This document shows positions 32,398-41,843 of a DNA stretch of 64,000 nt, piece by piece; position 1 is the first letter of the stretch; each line of letters begins with the position of its first letter. The stretch is from positions 62,001-126,000 of the forward strand of contig CALWXC010000005.1 of assembly GCA_944385415.1 (NCBI GenBank). Reading direction: 5' to 3'. The notes beneath the pieces were generated by a model. It searched no databases. It had not been told where the DNA came from and saw nothing but the letters and a program-made list of their open reading frames with translations. Source of the stretch: an uncultured Oscillospiraceae bacterium (GTDB taxonomy: Bacteria; Bacillota; Clostridia; Oscillospirales; Oscillospiraceae). The position numbers and the translations under genes are program-made.

Positions 32398-33327
32398 ATG
32401 AAACTTGCGTTTTTGTATGCCGGACAGGGCAGCCAGGCCCCCGGCGTGGGCAAGGACCTGTACAAAGCCTATCCGGCCTTTCGGCAGGTCCTGGACAACG
32501 CCCCCGTGGACTTTGATCTGAAAAAGACCTGCTTTGAGGGTGAGCATCTAAACGAGACAAAATACACCCAGCCCTGTATGGTGGCCTTTGCCGCCGGTGT
32601 GACGGCGGTTTTGAAAGAGAACGGCATCGAGCCGGAACTGGCCGCCGGTCTGAGCCTGGGCGAGTATTCGGCCTTGTGCGCCGCCGGGGTGTGGGATGCC
32701 CCCACAGCCATCGCTCTGGCTGCCTTCCGGGGCAACGCCATGACCGAAGCCGCTAAAGGCATCGACAGCGCCATGGTGGCGGTCCTCAATCTGGACCGCG
32801 AGAAACTCCAGAAGGCCTGTGATAAGGCTGCGGATCTGGGTGTGGTGCAGATCGCCAATTACAACTGCCCCGGCCAGCTGGTCATTGCCGGTGAGAAGGC
32901 CGCTGTGGAGCAGGCTGCCGTTTATGCTAAGGAACTGGGCGCCCGCCGCTGCATGCCCCTGAACACCTCCGGCCCCTTCCATACGAAGCTGCTGGAGCCT
33001 GCCTCCAAGGCCCTCCATGACTATTTCCAGACCATCTCTTTTGTGGAGATGCGTTTCCCGGTGCTGTTCAACTGCCTGGGCGACATGAAGGACGATCAGA
33101 CCACCATCCAGAGTTTGCTGGAGCGTCAGGTCATGTCCAGCGTCTATATGGAGGACACCATCCGCCGTATGGCCGAGCTGGGCGTGGACACCATTGTGGA
33201 AATCGGCCCCGGCAAGGTCCTGTCTGGCTTTGTCAAGAAGACGGCGGCTGACATCAAGACGTATGCCATCACCACCGCCGAGGATCTTCAGAATGTGGTG
33301 GCAGAGCTGAAAGGAGCGGCCCAATGA
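32398..33327 (+). CDS. fabD: malonyl-CoA:ACP transacylase
   Basis: A 309-aa acyltransferase loading malonate onto ACP. The nucleophile motif GLSLGEYSAL has catalytic Ser86, GQGSQ lies near the N-terminus (9-13), and the catalytic His is in GPFHTKL (about 197). Length is typical. It overlaps fabG by 4 bases and follows fabK by 6. Confidence 0.96.
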   Translation: MKLAFLYAGQGSQAPGVGKDLYKAYPAFRQVLDNAPVDFDLKKTCFEGEHLNETKYTQPCMVAFAAGVTAVLKENGIEPELAAGLSLGEYSALCAAGVWDAPTAIALAAFRGNAMTEAAKGIDSAMVAVLNLDREKLQKACDKAADLGVVQIANYNCPGQLVIAGEKAAVEQAAVYAKELGARRCMPLNTSGPFHTKLLEPASKALHDYFQTISFVEMRFPVLFNCLGDMKDDQTTIQSLLERQVMSSVYMEDTIRRMAELGVDTIVEIGPGKVLSGFVKKTAADIKTYAITTAEDLQNVVAELKGAAQ

Positions 33328-34070
33328 TCAATCTGACGGGTAAAATCGCCGTGGTTACCGGAGGCAGCCGCGGCATCGGCCGCGCCATCTGTGAAAAGCT
33401 GGCTTCCCTGGGGGCCAATGTGGCGTTCAGCTATGCGGGCAATGCCGCCGCCGCCCAGGAGACGGAAGCGGCTTGCCGCGCCTATGGCGTGGAGGTTCTG
33501 GCCATGCAGGCCGACGTGGGCAAGAGCGAGGCTGTGACGGCCCTCATGGACGCCGTAATGGAGAAATTCGGCCGCATTGACATTCTGGTCAACAACGCCG
33601 GTATCACCCGGGACAATCTGGCCATGCGCATGAAGGAAGAGGACTTTGATCAGGTCATCGAGACCAATCTCAAGGGCACGTTCCTGACCATGAAGGCTGT
33701 GTGCCGTCCTATGATGAAGCAGCGCAGCGGCCGCATCATCAACATGGCCAGCGTTGTGGCCCTGATGGGCAATGCCGGACAAGCCAACTATTGCGCCAGC
33801 AAGGCCGGTGTCATCGGCATGACCAAGGCCATGGCCCGGGAGCTGGCCTCCCGCGGCATCACGGTCAACGCCATCGCCCCCGGCTTCATCGAGACCGATA
33901 TGACGGCCAAGCTGCCGGAGGATGTGAAAACCGCCATGGCGGGACAAATCCCCATGGCCCGCTTCGGCAAGCCCGAGGACGTGGCCAACGCCGTGGCATT
34001 TCTGGCCAGTGACGAAGCTGCCTATGTGACGGGACAGGTCCTGTCCGTGGATGGCGGCATGGCCATGTGA
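33324..34070 (+). CDS. fabG: 3-oxoacyl-ACP reductase
   Basis: A 248-aa short-chain dehydrogenase reducing beta-ketoacyl-ACP with NADPH. The cofactor motif GGSRGIG (about 12-18), NNAGITRDN, catalytic Ser in NMASVVALMG and YCASK (Tyr/Lys) are all intact, and the end VTGQVLSVDGGMAM is typical FabG. The start overlaps the fabD stop (ATGA). Confidence 0.96.
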   Translation: MINLTGKIAVVTGGSRGIGRAICEKLASLGANVAFSYAGNAAAAQETEAACRAYGVEVLAMQADVGKSEAVTALMDAVMEKFGRIDILVNNAGITRDNLAMRMKEEDFDQVIETNLKGTFLTMKAVCRPMMKQRSGRIINMASVVALMGNAGQANYCASKAGVIGMTKAMARELASRGITVNAIAPGFIETDMTAKLPEDVKTAMAGQIPMARFGKPEDVANAVAFLASDEAAYVTGQVLSVDGGMAM

Positions 34071-34084
34071 GACGGAGGAAGACA

Positions 34085-35326
34085 ATGAGCAAAAGACGCG
34101 TTGTGATCACCGGCCTGGGCGCTGTGACGCCGGTCGGCAATGATATTCCCGCCTTCTGGGCAGCCATTCAGGAGGGTAAATGCGGTATCGCCCCCATTAC
34201 CCTCTATGACACAGAAAACAACAAATGCAAGCTGGCCGCCGAGGTCAAGGACTTTCAGCCGGAGCAGTTCCTGGACAAAAAGGAGCTGCGCCACATGGAC
34301 CGCTTCACCCAGTTTGCCATGGTGGCGGCCCGGGAGGCCATGGAGGACTCGGGCCTCAATATGGAGCAGGAGGATGCCACCCGCTGCGGTACCGTCATTT
34401 CCAGCGGCATCGGCGGTATTGCCACCACGGCGGAGGAGCATTCCAAGGGTTTGACCAAGGGCTTTGACCGGATTTCTCCGTTCTACATCCCCATGGCCAT
34501 CGCCAATATGGCCGCCGGTCAGATCGCCATTGCCTACGGTCTCAAGGGCATGTGCGCCTGTCCCGTGGCCGCCTGTGCCGGCGGCACCAACGCCGTGGGC
34601 GACGCCTTCCGCTATGTCCGCGACGGCTACGCCGAGGTCATGGTCTGCGGCGGCGCGGAAGCCACGGTCCATCCCCAGGGCATGGGCGGTTTCACCTCCA
34701 TGAAGGCCGTCACCTTTGCCACGGACCCCAACCGGGCCTCCATTCCCTTTGACAAGGAGCGCAGCGGTTTCGTCATGGGCGAGGGCGCAGGCGTCCTGGT
34801 GCTGGAGGAATTGGAACACGCCAAGGCCCGCGGCGCGAAGATCTACGCCGAGGTTGTCGGCTACGGCGTTACCTGTGACGCCTATCACATCACTGCTCCC
34901 GCCCCCGACGGCGAGGGCGGAGCCAGAGCCATGGCCGAAGCCATGGCCGACGGCAACCTCCAGCTGGAGGATGTGGACTACATCAACGCCCACGGCACCT
35001 CCACGCCCCTCAACGACGCCGGTGAGACGGCGGCCATCCGCAAGGTCTTCGGCAGCCACGCCGACAAGCTGATGGTCAGCTCCACCAAGTCCATGACGGG
35101 CCATATGCTGGGCGCTGCCGGTGCGGTGGAAGCCATCATCACGGCCCTGAGTCTCCACGACGGCTTTGTGCCCGCTACCATCAACTATCAGGTCCCCGAC
35201 GAGGCCTGTGACCTGGATATCGTTCCCAACGAGGGCCGCAAGGCAGATATCCGCTGCGCCCTGTCCAACTCTCTCGGCTTCGGCGGCCACAACGCTACCG
35301 TGGCCCTGCGCAAGTGGGAGGAATAA
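34085..35326 (+). CDS. fabF: 3-oxoacyl-ACP synthase II
   Basis: A 413-aa elongating condensing enzyme. The Cys-His-His triad is present: Cys164 in VAACAGGTNA, His in NAHGTSTPLND (about 303) and His in KSMTGHMLGAAG (about 340). It extends acyl-ACP by two carbons. ATG 34085 follows GGAGGAAG; the reading from 34067 is too early. No FabB is present in this operon. How unsaturated chains are made is not shown here. Confidence 0.97.
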   Translation: MSKRRVVITGLGAVTPVGNDIPAFWAAIQEGKCGIAPITLYDTENNKCKLAAEVKDFQPEQFLDKKELRHMDRFTQFAMVAAREAMEDSGLNMEQEDATRCGTVISSGIGGIATTAEEHSKGLTKGFDRISPFYIPMAIANMAAGQIAIAYGLKGMCACPVAACAGGTNAVGDAFRYVRDGYAEVMVCGGAEATVHPQGMGGFTSMKAVTFATDPNRASIPFDKERSGFVMGEGAGVLVLEELEHAKARGAKIYAEVVGYGVTCDAYHITAPAPDGEGGARAMAEAMADGNLQLEDVDYINAHGTSTPLNDAGETAAIRKVFGSHADKLMVSSTKSMTGHMLGAAGAVEAIITALSLHDGFVPATINYQVPDEACDLDIVPNEGRKADIRCALSNSLGFGGHNATVALRKWEE

Positions 35327-35329
35327 GAG

Positions 35330-35770
35330 ATGGCAATGGAGCTGAACAACCGCCAGATTCAGGAGATCATTCCCCACCGGTATCCGTTTCTGCTGGTGGA
35401 CAAGATCATCGATATGGAGCCGGGCCAGTGGGCCAAGGGCATCAAGTGCGTCACGGCCAACGAGGCCCAGTTCCAGGGCCACTTCCCCGGCAATCCGGTG
35501 ATGCCCGGCGTGCTGATGATTGAGGCCTTGGCCCAGGTAGGTGCCGTCTGTGCCCTGTCCCTGCCGGAAAACAAGGGCAAGCTGGCCCTGTTCGGCGGCA
35601 TCAAGGAAGCACGGTTCCGCCAGCAGGTGGTCCCCGGCGATGTGCTGGAGCTGTCCTGCGAGATCATCAAGCAGAAGGGCCCTGTGGGCGTGGGCAAGGC
35701 CGTGGCCACGGTCAACGGCAAGAACGCTGTCACGGCGGAGCTGACGTTCATGCTGGTGGACAACCCGTAA
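35330..35770 (+). CDS. fabZ: 3-hydroxyacyl-ACP dehydratase
   Basis: A 146-aa hot-dog-fold dehydratase with HRYPFLLVD (15-23) and the catalytic pair His51 and Glu65 in [17 protein letters not shown]. It dehydrates 3-hydroxyacyl-ACP, feeding FabK. Length is typical. It starts 3 bases after fabF with GGAGGAA overlapping the end of that gene. Confidence 0.96.
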   Translation: MAMELNNRQIQEIIPHRYPFLLVDKIIDMEPGQWAKGIKCVTANEAQFQGHFPGNPVMPGVLMIEALAQVGAVCALSLPENKGKLALFGGIKEARFRQQVVPGDVLELSCEIIKQKGPVGVGKAVATVNGKNAVTAELTFMLVDNP

Positions 35771-35782
35771 GGGAGGTTTGTC

Positions 35783-36250
35783 ATGCTGGAACGGGTGGTG
35801 TGGGATGTCTACACCAAATTCAAGCTGCATTTTTATCAGCAGATCTTCCGACAGTTCCAGAATCGGGAGGCCAGTCTGACCACGGTGGAGACCTACTGCA
35901 TGGAGACCATCCAGGCATTGGGACAGCCGACGGTCAATGAATTTGCCACCTTTGCGGGCATCTCCCCGCCCAATGCCGCCTATAAGGTGGCCAGTCTCAT
36001 CCGCAAGGGGTATCTCCGCAAGGTCCGCAGTCAAAACGACCGGCGGGAATACCACTTGCAGGTGACGGAGAAGTATCTGGAATACTACAACATCGGCAAC
36101 GGCTATGTCATGGAGGTCATGGAGCGGGTGCGGACCCGCTTTGCCCCCGAGGACTGCCGCAAGCTGGAACAGATGCTGGATATCATCGGCCGGGAACTGA
36201 TGCCGGAGGTGGCCCTCTCCCACGGAGAGTCGGAAGAGCCAATCCAATAA
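35783..36250 (+). CDS. MarR-family regulator (FabT/FabR-like)
   Basis: A 155-aa winged-helix protein of the MarR family: helices about 30-60, then the DNA-binding region VNEFATFAGISPPNAAYKVASLIRKGYL (about 52-79) and the wing KVRSQNDRREYHL. It is the last gene of the acc-fab operon, 12 bases after fabZ, the context of FabT in lactic bacteria and FabR in clostridia, which repress fatty-acid genes when acyl-ACP is plentiful. A perfect palindrome behind the operon promoter (26741-26752) is its likely target. Confidence 0.82.
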   Translation: MLERVVWDVYTKFKLHFYQQIFRQFQNREASLTTVETYCMETIQALGQPTVNEFATFAGISPPNAAYKVASLIRKGYLRKVRSQNDRREYHLQVTEKYLEYYNIGNGYVMEVMERVRTRFAPEDCRKLEQMLDIIGRELMPEVALSHGESEEPIQ

Positions 36251-36251
36251 G

Positions 36252-36296
36252 AAAACAGCGTGTGCAGTGGGTATCTCCTGCACACGCTGTTTTTGT
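36252..36296. terminator. terminator after the fatty-acid operon
   Basis: ACAGCGTGTGCAG (36255-36267) pairs with CTGCACACGCTGT (36278-36290), followed by five T residues; A-rich on the other side, so it may also serve the convergent PHP gene. Confidence 0.85.
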
Positions 36297-36307
36297 GTAT
36301 TACAAAC

Positions 36308-37483
36308 TCAGTAAAGGTCCATGGGACGCTTGCCGGTTTCGTAATCGATGAGCCGCCAGGTGGCGTCAATGAGGTTGGCGAACATGGGGTTTTCCATGGC
36401 CCGGATGACGAAGCTCTGCCGCGGGGTGTTGATATCCTCGCCGGACACCTGGAAAATGCCGTTGTCGTCGCACAGCTTCCGCAGCCGCTCCAGCTGCTGC
36501 TGGGTGTTGCGGGTGGGCATGTAGGTGACGGCGGGCATACCAATGTCCTTGAGACACACAAACACGTCGTCCAGATAGTCGTCCTCAAACTTCTGGGCCT
36601 TCTTGTCGCCGGTGACGCTGTCGCCCACATCGCCCAAATAGGCATAGCAGGGGACGGCTCCCACATCCTTGGCCAGCTTGACCACGTCGCGGATGTTGGG
36701 GCATTCGTCGGTGGCGTCAATGTAGATTTTGGGCACAAAGGCCGACTTCAACAGGCCCAGCAGGTCGTATTCATAGAAGGGATACTCTGTATCCAGCATC
36801 TGGGCCTTCTGCTTGTCGCTGAGGTTCAAACCGATGGATTGGAGATAATCCACCATGGACTGGCCCTTGCCGTTCTGCTTCACCATGGCCAAAGCCAGGG
36901 CGTACATCAGGTGGCGCTCGGTGACGCCGCCGCCGTCGGCATGCTGGCTCAGGGGCAGCACATCCCGGTTGTAGTCCAGGGAGATGCCCGGCAGCAACTC
37001 ATTGATCTTGTCGATCATCTTGCGGTTACGGACGTCCCGGGCTGCCCGGTAGGGGGCAAACCACTGGTTCAAATAGTCGATTTTGCCGTGAGGCACGCCC
37101 TGGATGGTCATGTAGCTGACGCCCACCTGATCGGGGTTGTTGGTGCGGCGGCCCTCCAGAATGGTGCCGTCCATGGAAGCACGGCACTCCATGCCCACGG
37201 TGGCGGGAATGCCCACCAGGGCGGCAGCTTCCAGAAATTCATGGGCACCGGCAATGGAATCGTGGTCCACGATACCGGCGGTGCACAGGCCTTCGGCCCG
37301 GGCCGCGTAGACGGCGGCGGTGGGGGAGTAGGGGGAGAAAGAATAGGTGGTGTGGATGTGGTTGTTGATGTACTGCTCCACCATGGGCGGGAATTCCGCC
37401 GTTTTCAGCACCTCTTTCAGATTGGCGATGCGCTCCTGCCGGGTGGGGGCGTTGAGCAGCGTTAAAATTTTCTGATCGATCAT
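36308..37483 (-). CDS. PHP-domain metal-dependent phosphoesterase-like protein
   Basis: A 391-aa protein with a PHP domain. The metal motif is His42-x-His44 in NNHIHTTYSFSPY, with DHDS at 73-76; another GxDINTP-type motif near the C-terminus may complete the trinuclear site. The substrate is unknown; relatives hydrolyse sugar or nucleotide phosphates. ATG 37483 follows GAGGTG; GTG 37492 would overlap it. It lies downstream of the SDR gene on the same strand, separated by repeat copy 3, so it may belong to the fucose locus. Not recognised beyond the family. Confidence 0.75.
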   Translation of the reverse strand: MIDQKILTLLNAPTRQERIANLKEVLKTAEFPPMVEQYINNHIHTTYSFSPYSPTAAVYAARAEGLCTAGIVDHDSIAGAHEFLEAAALVGIPATVGMECRASMDGTILEGRRTNNPDQVGVSYMTIQGVPHGKIDYLNQWFAPYRAARDVRNRKMIDKINELLPGISLDYNRDVLPLSQHADGGGVTERHLMYALALAMVKQNGKGQSMVDYLQSIGLNLSDKQKAQMLDTEYPFYEYDLLGLLKSAFVPKIYIDATDECPNIRDVVKLAKDVGAVPCYAYLGDVGDSVTGDKKAQKFEDDYLDDVFVCLKDIGMPAVTYMPTRNTQQQLERLRKLCDDNGIFQVSGEDINTPRQSFVIRAMENPMFANLIDATWRLIDYETGKRPMDLY

Positions 37484-37557
37484 GGTTTTCACCTCAAGGA
37501 TTGGGGTTTACACAAAGCAGGGAAACGCAAACCGGCACAGTTTGCCGATATGCGATA

Positions 37558-37731
37558 TGATCCCCGCCGTCCACCCCACAGGGGCGGCGGCTGGGACCAT
37601 GGCCTGCGGCCGGGGATTGCGCCATCTGCGGATGGCGCTGGAGACGATGGGGTATTTCGCGCCGTGCGCGGCGCGACCGGGGCGCTGCCCCTGGACCCTG
37701 CGATTTTTTGAAAAAAATCGAGTAAAACTTT
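37558..37731 (-). repeat. dispersed hairpin repeat, copy 3 (short form)
   Basis: Read on the minus strand it begins about 4 bases after the SDR stop codon. Order: AAAGTTTTACTCGATTTTTT head and its AAAAAATCG partner, GGGGC/GCCCC, CGCGCCG/CGGCGCG, the GCGCCATC..GATGGCGC hairpin (37619-37638), a GGCC stem and the CCGCCG stem. The right-hand third present in copies 1, 2 and 4 is missing. Same orientation as the gene it follows. Confidence 0.75.
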
Positions 37732-37734
37732 CAA

Positions 37735-38610
37735 TTAGTTCAGCATGACCTGGCCGCCGGTGACGGGGATGGCCTGGCCGGTCTCGTACTTCTGCTCCAC
37801 GCAGTAGAAGACGGCACGGGCCACGTCCACAGGCAGACAGCCGCGGTTCATGGGCACCTTGGCTTCGTAGTAGGCCTTGACGTCCTCCACAGTCTTGGCG
37901 CCGGGCACCTTGCCGGCCTTGAGGTACTGGATAAACAGGCCGCGCTCCGGGTCCATCCACAGGGGACCGTCCAGATAGTTGCCGGGGCAGATGGCGTTGA
38001 CCTTGATATTGTAGGCGCACAGCTCCAGGGCGAAGCTCTGGGTCAGACCGATGCCGCCGAACTTGGAACCGGCGTAGGCAAAATTCTTGTTGGAGCCCTC
38101 CAGACCGGACTTGGAGTTGAGGGTGATGATATCGCCGGTCCACTCGGGGTCAGCCTCATGCTGGGCCTGCATGATAATGGCCGCGTACTTGGCGCACAGG
38201 AACCAACCGGTGTAATTGACGCTGGTGACAAAATCGAAGTCCTTCTTCTCCATCTGGGCGATGGGGCCGGAACGGACCACACCGGCATTGGACAGCATAA
38301 TGTCCAGACCGCCGAAGTATTCCACAGTCTCCGCCACCATGTGGGCCACGCTCTCCTCGTCGGCCACGTTGACGGCAATGAAGTGGGCGCGCTCGCCCAG
38401 CTCAGCGGCCACCTGCTTGGCCAGCGGCTCGTTCATATCGGCGATGACCACGGAAGCGCCTTCCTTGTACATCTCCTCGGCAATGCCCTTGCCGAAGCCC
38501 TGGGCAGAGCCGGTAACAATGGCGATCTTGCCGGCCAGACGGCCGGTGCCTGCGGGGCGCTTGTGAATGTTCTGCTTGGCCAGTTCCTGCCATTTTGTCA
38601 TATCGATCAT
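37735..38610 (-). CDS. short-chain dehydrogenase of the fucose locus
   Basis: A 291-aa SDR-family oxidoreductase resembling sorbitol-6-phosphate 2-dehydrogenases. The cofactor motif GSAQGFGKGIA (about 32-42), DMNEP (NAD-type acidic residue), LSNAGVV, catalytic Ser in LNSKSG and YAGSK are visible. ATG 38610 follows AAAGGAG with about 10 bases; upstream residues to 38778 are spurious. A LacI-type AAACGTTT site lies about 35 bases upstream, matching the one before the divergent LacI-fucI genes, so all are probably one regulon. It could reduce a ketose such as L-fuculose or oxidise the sugar; substrate unproven. Confidence 0.82.
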   Translation of the reverse strand: MIDMTKWQELAKQNIHKRPAGTGRLAGKIAIVTGSAQGFGKGIAEEMYKEGASVVIADMNEPLAKQVAAELGERAHFIAVNVADEESVAHMVAETVEYFGGLDIMLSNAGVVRSGPIAQMEKKDFDFVTSVNYTGWFLCAKYAAIIMQAQHEADPEWTGDIITLNSKSGLEGSNKNFAYAGSKFGGIGLTQSFALELCAYNIKVNAICPGNYLDGPLWMDPERGLFIQYLKAGKVPGAKTVEDVKAYYEAKVPMNRGCLPVDVARAVFYCVEQKYETGQAIPVTGGQVMLN

Positions 38611-38644
38611 AACTGAATAGCTCCTTTGCTGCGATAATAGCTCA

Positions 38645-38652
38645 AAACGTTT
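38645..38652. promoter_or_regulatory. LacI-type operator candidate upstream of the SDR gene
   Basis: AAACGTTT followed by CGCG, the same core as the site at 38947-38954. Confidence 0.55.
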
Positions 38653-38912
38653 CGCGATAATGCGGCCGGAAATGCGCAAATTTGGATGGATACATTCTAC
38701 CATGGAATCCAGGGGACTGCAAGGCAGGAGAAATCTGGAAGGTGCAAAACTGCACAATTCTGAAAACCACTCAAACATCGAAAAAATAAATGTGTTTTTT
38801 GTTGGAAATATGTTGTTTTGCGTGAAAACTCACCGGGGATTGCAAAGGCTTCCAAAGTCATCCCTAAAAAATTGTGAAAATGGCTGAAATGCAGGAAATC
38901 CCCTGGGACACC

Positions 38913-38941
38913 TTGACGGTGGCAGCCATTGGGAGTACAAT
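38913..38941 (+). promoter_or_regulatory. sigma-A promoter of the LacI gene of the fucose locus
   Basis: TTGACG (38913-38918), a 17-base spacer and TACAAT (38936-38941). Confidence 0.75.
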
Positions 38942-38946
38942 AAGCT

Positions 38947-38954
38947 AAACGTTT
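38947..38954. promoter_or_regulatory. LacI-type operator at the fucose-locus promoter
   Basis: AAACGTTT followed by CG, 5 bases after the -10 box, so it would overlap the transcript start. The same core lies before the SDR gene (38645), supporting shared control. Confidence 0.6.
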
Positions 38955-38988
38955 CGTTCTAACCTTTGACTTTTGGATGGAGGCGTCT

Positions 38989-39963
38989 ATGTCTACGATC
39001 AAGGACATCGCCCGGGAGACAGGACTCTCTCTGGCGACGATCTCAAAATATCTCAACGGCGGACACGTCCTGGACCAGAATCGGGAGCGGATCGAAGCGG
39101 CCATTACCAAGCTGGACTACAAGGTCAATTACTTTGCCCGGGGTCTCAAGACCAACCGGTCCATGACCGTCGGCGTCCTGCTGCCCACCATTTCCAGCCC
39201 CTTTTTCGGCCGGGTGGTGGCGGCCATGGATGGACGGCTGCGCCAGTGCGGCTACCATTCCATTGTGTGCAGCTACGATTTCGACCCCCAGCTGGAACAG
39301 GAGCAGCTGCGGCTGCTGGTGAATATCAATGTGGACGCCATTGTGTTCGTCCCCCAGCAGATCGATGCCGAGACCCTGACATCCATTGTGCAGAACGTGC
39401 CGGTGGTGCTGGTGGACCGGGCCATTCCCGACTATCGCTGTGACGCCGTGGTGGCTGACAGCCTCAACGCCATTTACAGCGCCATGGAGGCCTTGTTCCG
39501 CAAGCAGCACAGCCGCATCGGTCTCATCGTGGGTCCCCAGGACATCTCCACGGCCCGGGAACGGCTCATCGGCTATCGCCGGGTCCATGAGGACTACCAC
39601 ATCCCCGTGGACGAGGAACTGATCCAGGTGGGCAACTACGATCTGGAGTCCGGTTACCGGCTGTTCAACGCCCTGATGGACCTGACGCAGCCGCCCTCCG
39701 CCGTCTGCGTCACCAACTACGACATGACGGTGGGCGCCATCACCGCCGCCCATGAGCGGGGCATCGCCCTGCCGGAGCAGGTGGATTTTATCGGCTTTGA
39801 CAACATAGACCTGTGTCAGGTGGTGACGCCGCCCCTGCCCTTCGTGGAACAGCCCATGGATGAGATGGGACGGGAGGCCGCCCGCATTGTGCTGCAGCGC
39901 CTCGACGGCGGCAAGGAGCCGCCCCAGCTGCTGCGGCTCAAGTCCAAGCTGAGCCATGTCTGA
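38989..39963 (+). CDS. LacI-family repressor of the fucose locus
   Basis: A 324-aa regulator with the LacI helix-turn-helix STIKDIARETGLSLATISKY (2-21), a hinge with NYFARGLKTN, and a sugar-binding periplasmic-type domain (about 60-324). ATG 38989 is 5 bases after GGAGG. It is followed 53 bases later by L-fucose isomerase. AAACGTTT operators flank the intergenic region on both sides, one on its own promoter, so it probably represses itself, fucI-fucU and the SDR gene until its sugar ligand appears (inference). Confidence 0.85.
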   Translation: MSTIKDIARETGLSLATISKYLNGGHVLDQNRERIEAAITKLDYKVNYFARGLKTNRSMTVGVLLPTISSPFFGRVVAAMDGRLRQCGYHSIVCSYDFDPQLEQEQLRLLVNINVDAIVFVPQQIDAETLTSIVQNVPVVLVDRAIPDYRCDAVVADSLNAIYSAMEALFRKQHSRIGLIVGPQDISTARERLIGYRRVHEDYHIPVDEELIQVGNYDLESGYRLFNALMDLTQPPSAVCVTNYDMTVGAITAAHERGIALPEQVDFIGFDNIDLCQVVTPPLPFVEQPMDEMGREAARIVLQRLDGGKEPPQLLRLKSKLSHV

Positions 39964-40016
39964 TTATTTTTGCAAGTCCCAATTCACGGTAGTATTTGAA
40001 AGGAGCACTGCTTATC

Positions 40017-41822
40017 ATGAATCGTTTTGAAATGGATATGCCCAAGATTGGTATTCGTCCCATTGTCGACGGCCGCCGCGGCCCCATGAAGCTGCGCGAA
40101 AGCCTGGAGCCCCAGGTCATGGCCATGGCCCAGGCCGCCAAGAAGCTGTTTGAGGAGAACCTGTGCTACTCCAACGGCCAGCCGGTTCAGGTGGTCATCG
40201 CTGACTCTACCATTGGCCGCGTTCCGGAGTCCGCTGCCTGCGCCGACAAGTTCAAGCGGGAAAATGTGGCCGTCACCCTGTCCGTGACCCCCTGCTGGTG
40301 CTACGGTTCCGAGACCATGGACATGGACCCCATGACCATCAAGGGCGTCTGGGGATTCAACGGCACCGAGCGTCCCGGCGCGGTGTATCTGGCTTCCGTA
40401 CTGGCCACCCACGCTCAGAAGGGCCTGCCGGCCTTCGGCATTTACGGCCATGAGGTCCAGAATGTGGACGAGGTCACCGACATCCCCGAGGACGTGAAGG
40501 TAAAGCTGCTGCGCTTTGGCCGTGCCGCTCTGGCTGTGGCTTCCATGCGCGGCAAGAGCTACCTGCAGATCGGCTCCATGTGCATGGGCATCGGCGGCTC
40601 CATCATCGACCAGCAGTTCATGGAGGAATACCTGGGCCTGCGTGTGGAGTCCGTGGACGAGGTGGAAATCCTGCGCCGCATGGAGGAAGGCATCTACAAC
40701 AAGGAAGAGTACGAAAAGGCTCTGGCCTGGACCAAGGAGCACTGCAAGGAAGGCCGCGACGATAACCCCGACTTCGTCCGCTTTACCCGGGAGCAGAAGG
40801 ATAAGCAGTGGGAGTTCACCATCAAGATGTACTGCATCATCAAGGACCTGATGCGCGGCAACCCCAACCTGCCCGAGGGCTTTGAAGAGGAGATGGCGGG
40901 CCACAATGCCATCGCCGCCGGCTTCCAGGGTCAGCGTCAGTGGACCGACCATTGGCCCAACTGCGACTATCCCGAGGCTGTGCTCAACTCCTCCTTTGAC
41001 TTCGAGGGCAAAAAGGAGCCCATGATTCTGGCCACCGAAAACGACGTCCTCAACGGTCTGGGCATGCTGTTCATGAAGCAGCTGACCAACCGCGCCCAGA
41101 TTTTTGCCGATGTGCGTACCTTCTGGTCTCCCGAGGCCACCAAGCGTGCCGCCGGTTACGACCTGGAGGGCAAGGCCAAGGAGAACGGCGGTATCATTCA
41201 CCTGATCAACTCCGGCGCCGCCTGCCTGGACGCCTGCGGCGAGTGCAGAGACGAGAACGGCAACGCCATCATGAAGAAGTGGTGGGAAGTCACCGACGAG
41301 GACATCAAGAAGATGACCGACGCCACCGTGTGGTGTGAGGCCGGCTTTGACAACTTCCGCGGCGGCGGATTCTCCAGCCACTATGTCACCCGTGCCGAAA
41401 TGCCTGTGACCATGATCCGTCTGAATCTGGTCAAGGGTCTGGGCCCGGTGCTGCAGATTGCCGAGGGCTGGACCGTGCAGCTGCCCGACGAGGTCACCGA
41501 TACCCTGATGGAGCGCACCAACCCCACCTGGCCCTGCACCTGGTTCACGCCTCGCTGCGACGGTGTGGAGGGCAGCCCCTTCTGCACCGCGTATGACGTC
41601 ATGAACAACTGGGGCGCAAACCACGGCGCCATCTCCTACGGCCACATCGGCGCGGACCTGATCACCATGTGCTCCATGCTGCGGATTCCCGTCTGCATGC
41701 ACAACGTGCCCGAGAAGGACATCTTCCGTCCCGCTGCCTGGAATGCCTTCGGCATGGACAAAGAGGGCCAGGATTACCGTGCCTGCGCCGCCTACGGCCC
41801 CACGTACCGCAACATTCGCTGA
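40017..41822 (+). CDS. fucI: L-fucose isomerase
   Basis: A 601-aa Mn-dependent isomerase converting L-fucose to L-fuculose (and D-arabinose to D-ribulose). Family features are [20 protein letters not shown] at the start, the conserved metal-site Glu and Asp within [20 protein letters not shown], and the C-terminal [20 protein letters not shown]. Length fits FucI (about 590). ATG 40017 follows AAAGGAG. Fucose mutarotase is 21 bases downstream. No fuculokinase or fuculose-phosphate aldolase gene is in this window. Confidence 0.95.
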   Translation: MNRFEMDMPKIGIRPIVDGRRGPMKLRESLEPQVMAMAQAAKKLFEENLCYSNGQPVQVVIADSTIGRVPESAACADKFKRENVAVTLSVTPCWCYGSETMDMDPMTIKGVWGFNGTERPGAVYLASVLATHAQKGLPAFGIYGHEVQNVDEVTDIPEDVKVKLLRFGRAALAVASMRGKSYLQIGSMCMGIGGSIIDQQFMEEYLGLRVESVDEVEILRRMEEGIYNKEEYEKALAWTKEHCKEGRDDNPDFVRFTREQKDKQWEFTIKMYCIIKDLMRGNPNLPEGFEEEMAGHNAIAAGFQGQRQWTDHWPNCDYPEAVLNSSFDFEGKKEPMILATENDVLNGLGMLFMKQLTNRAQIFADVRTFWSPEATKRAAGYDLEGKAKENGGIIHLINSGAACLDACGECRDENGNAIMKKWWEVTDEDIKKMTDATVWCEAGFDNFRGGGFSSHYVTRAEMPVTMIRLNLVKGLGPVLQIAEGWTVQLPDEVTDTLMERTNPTWPCTWFTPRCDGVEGSPFCTAYDVMNNWGANHGAISYGHIGADLITMCSMLRIPVCMHNVPEKDIFRPAAWNAFGMDKEGQDYRACAAYGPTYRNIR

Positions 41823-41843
41823 TCAAAGGAGTGTCCGTTTACC

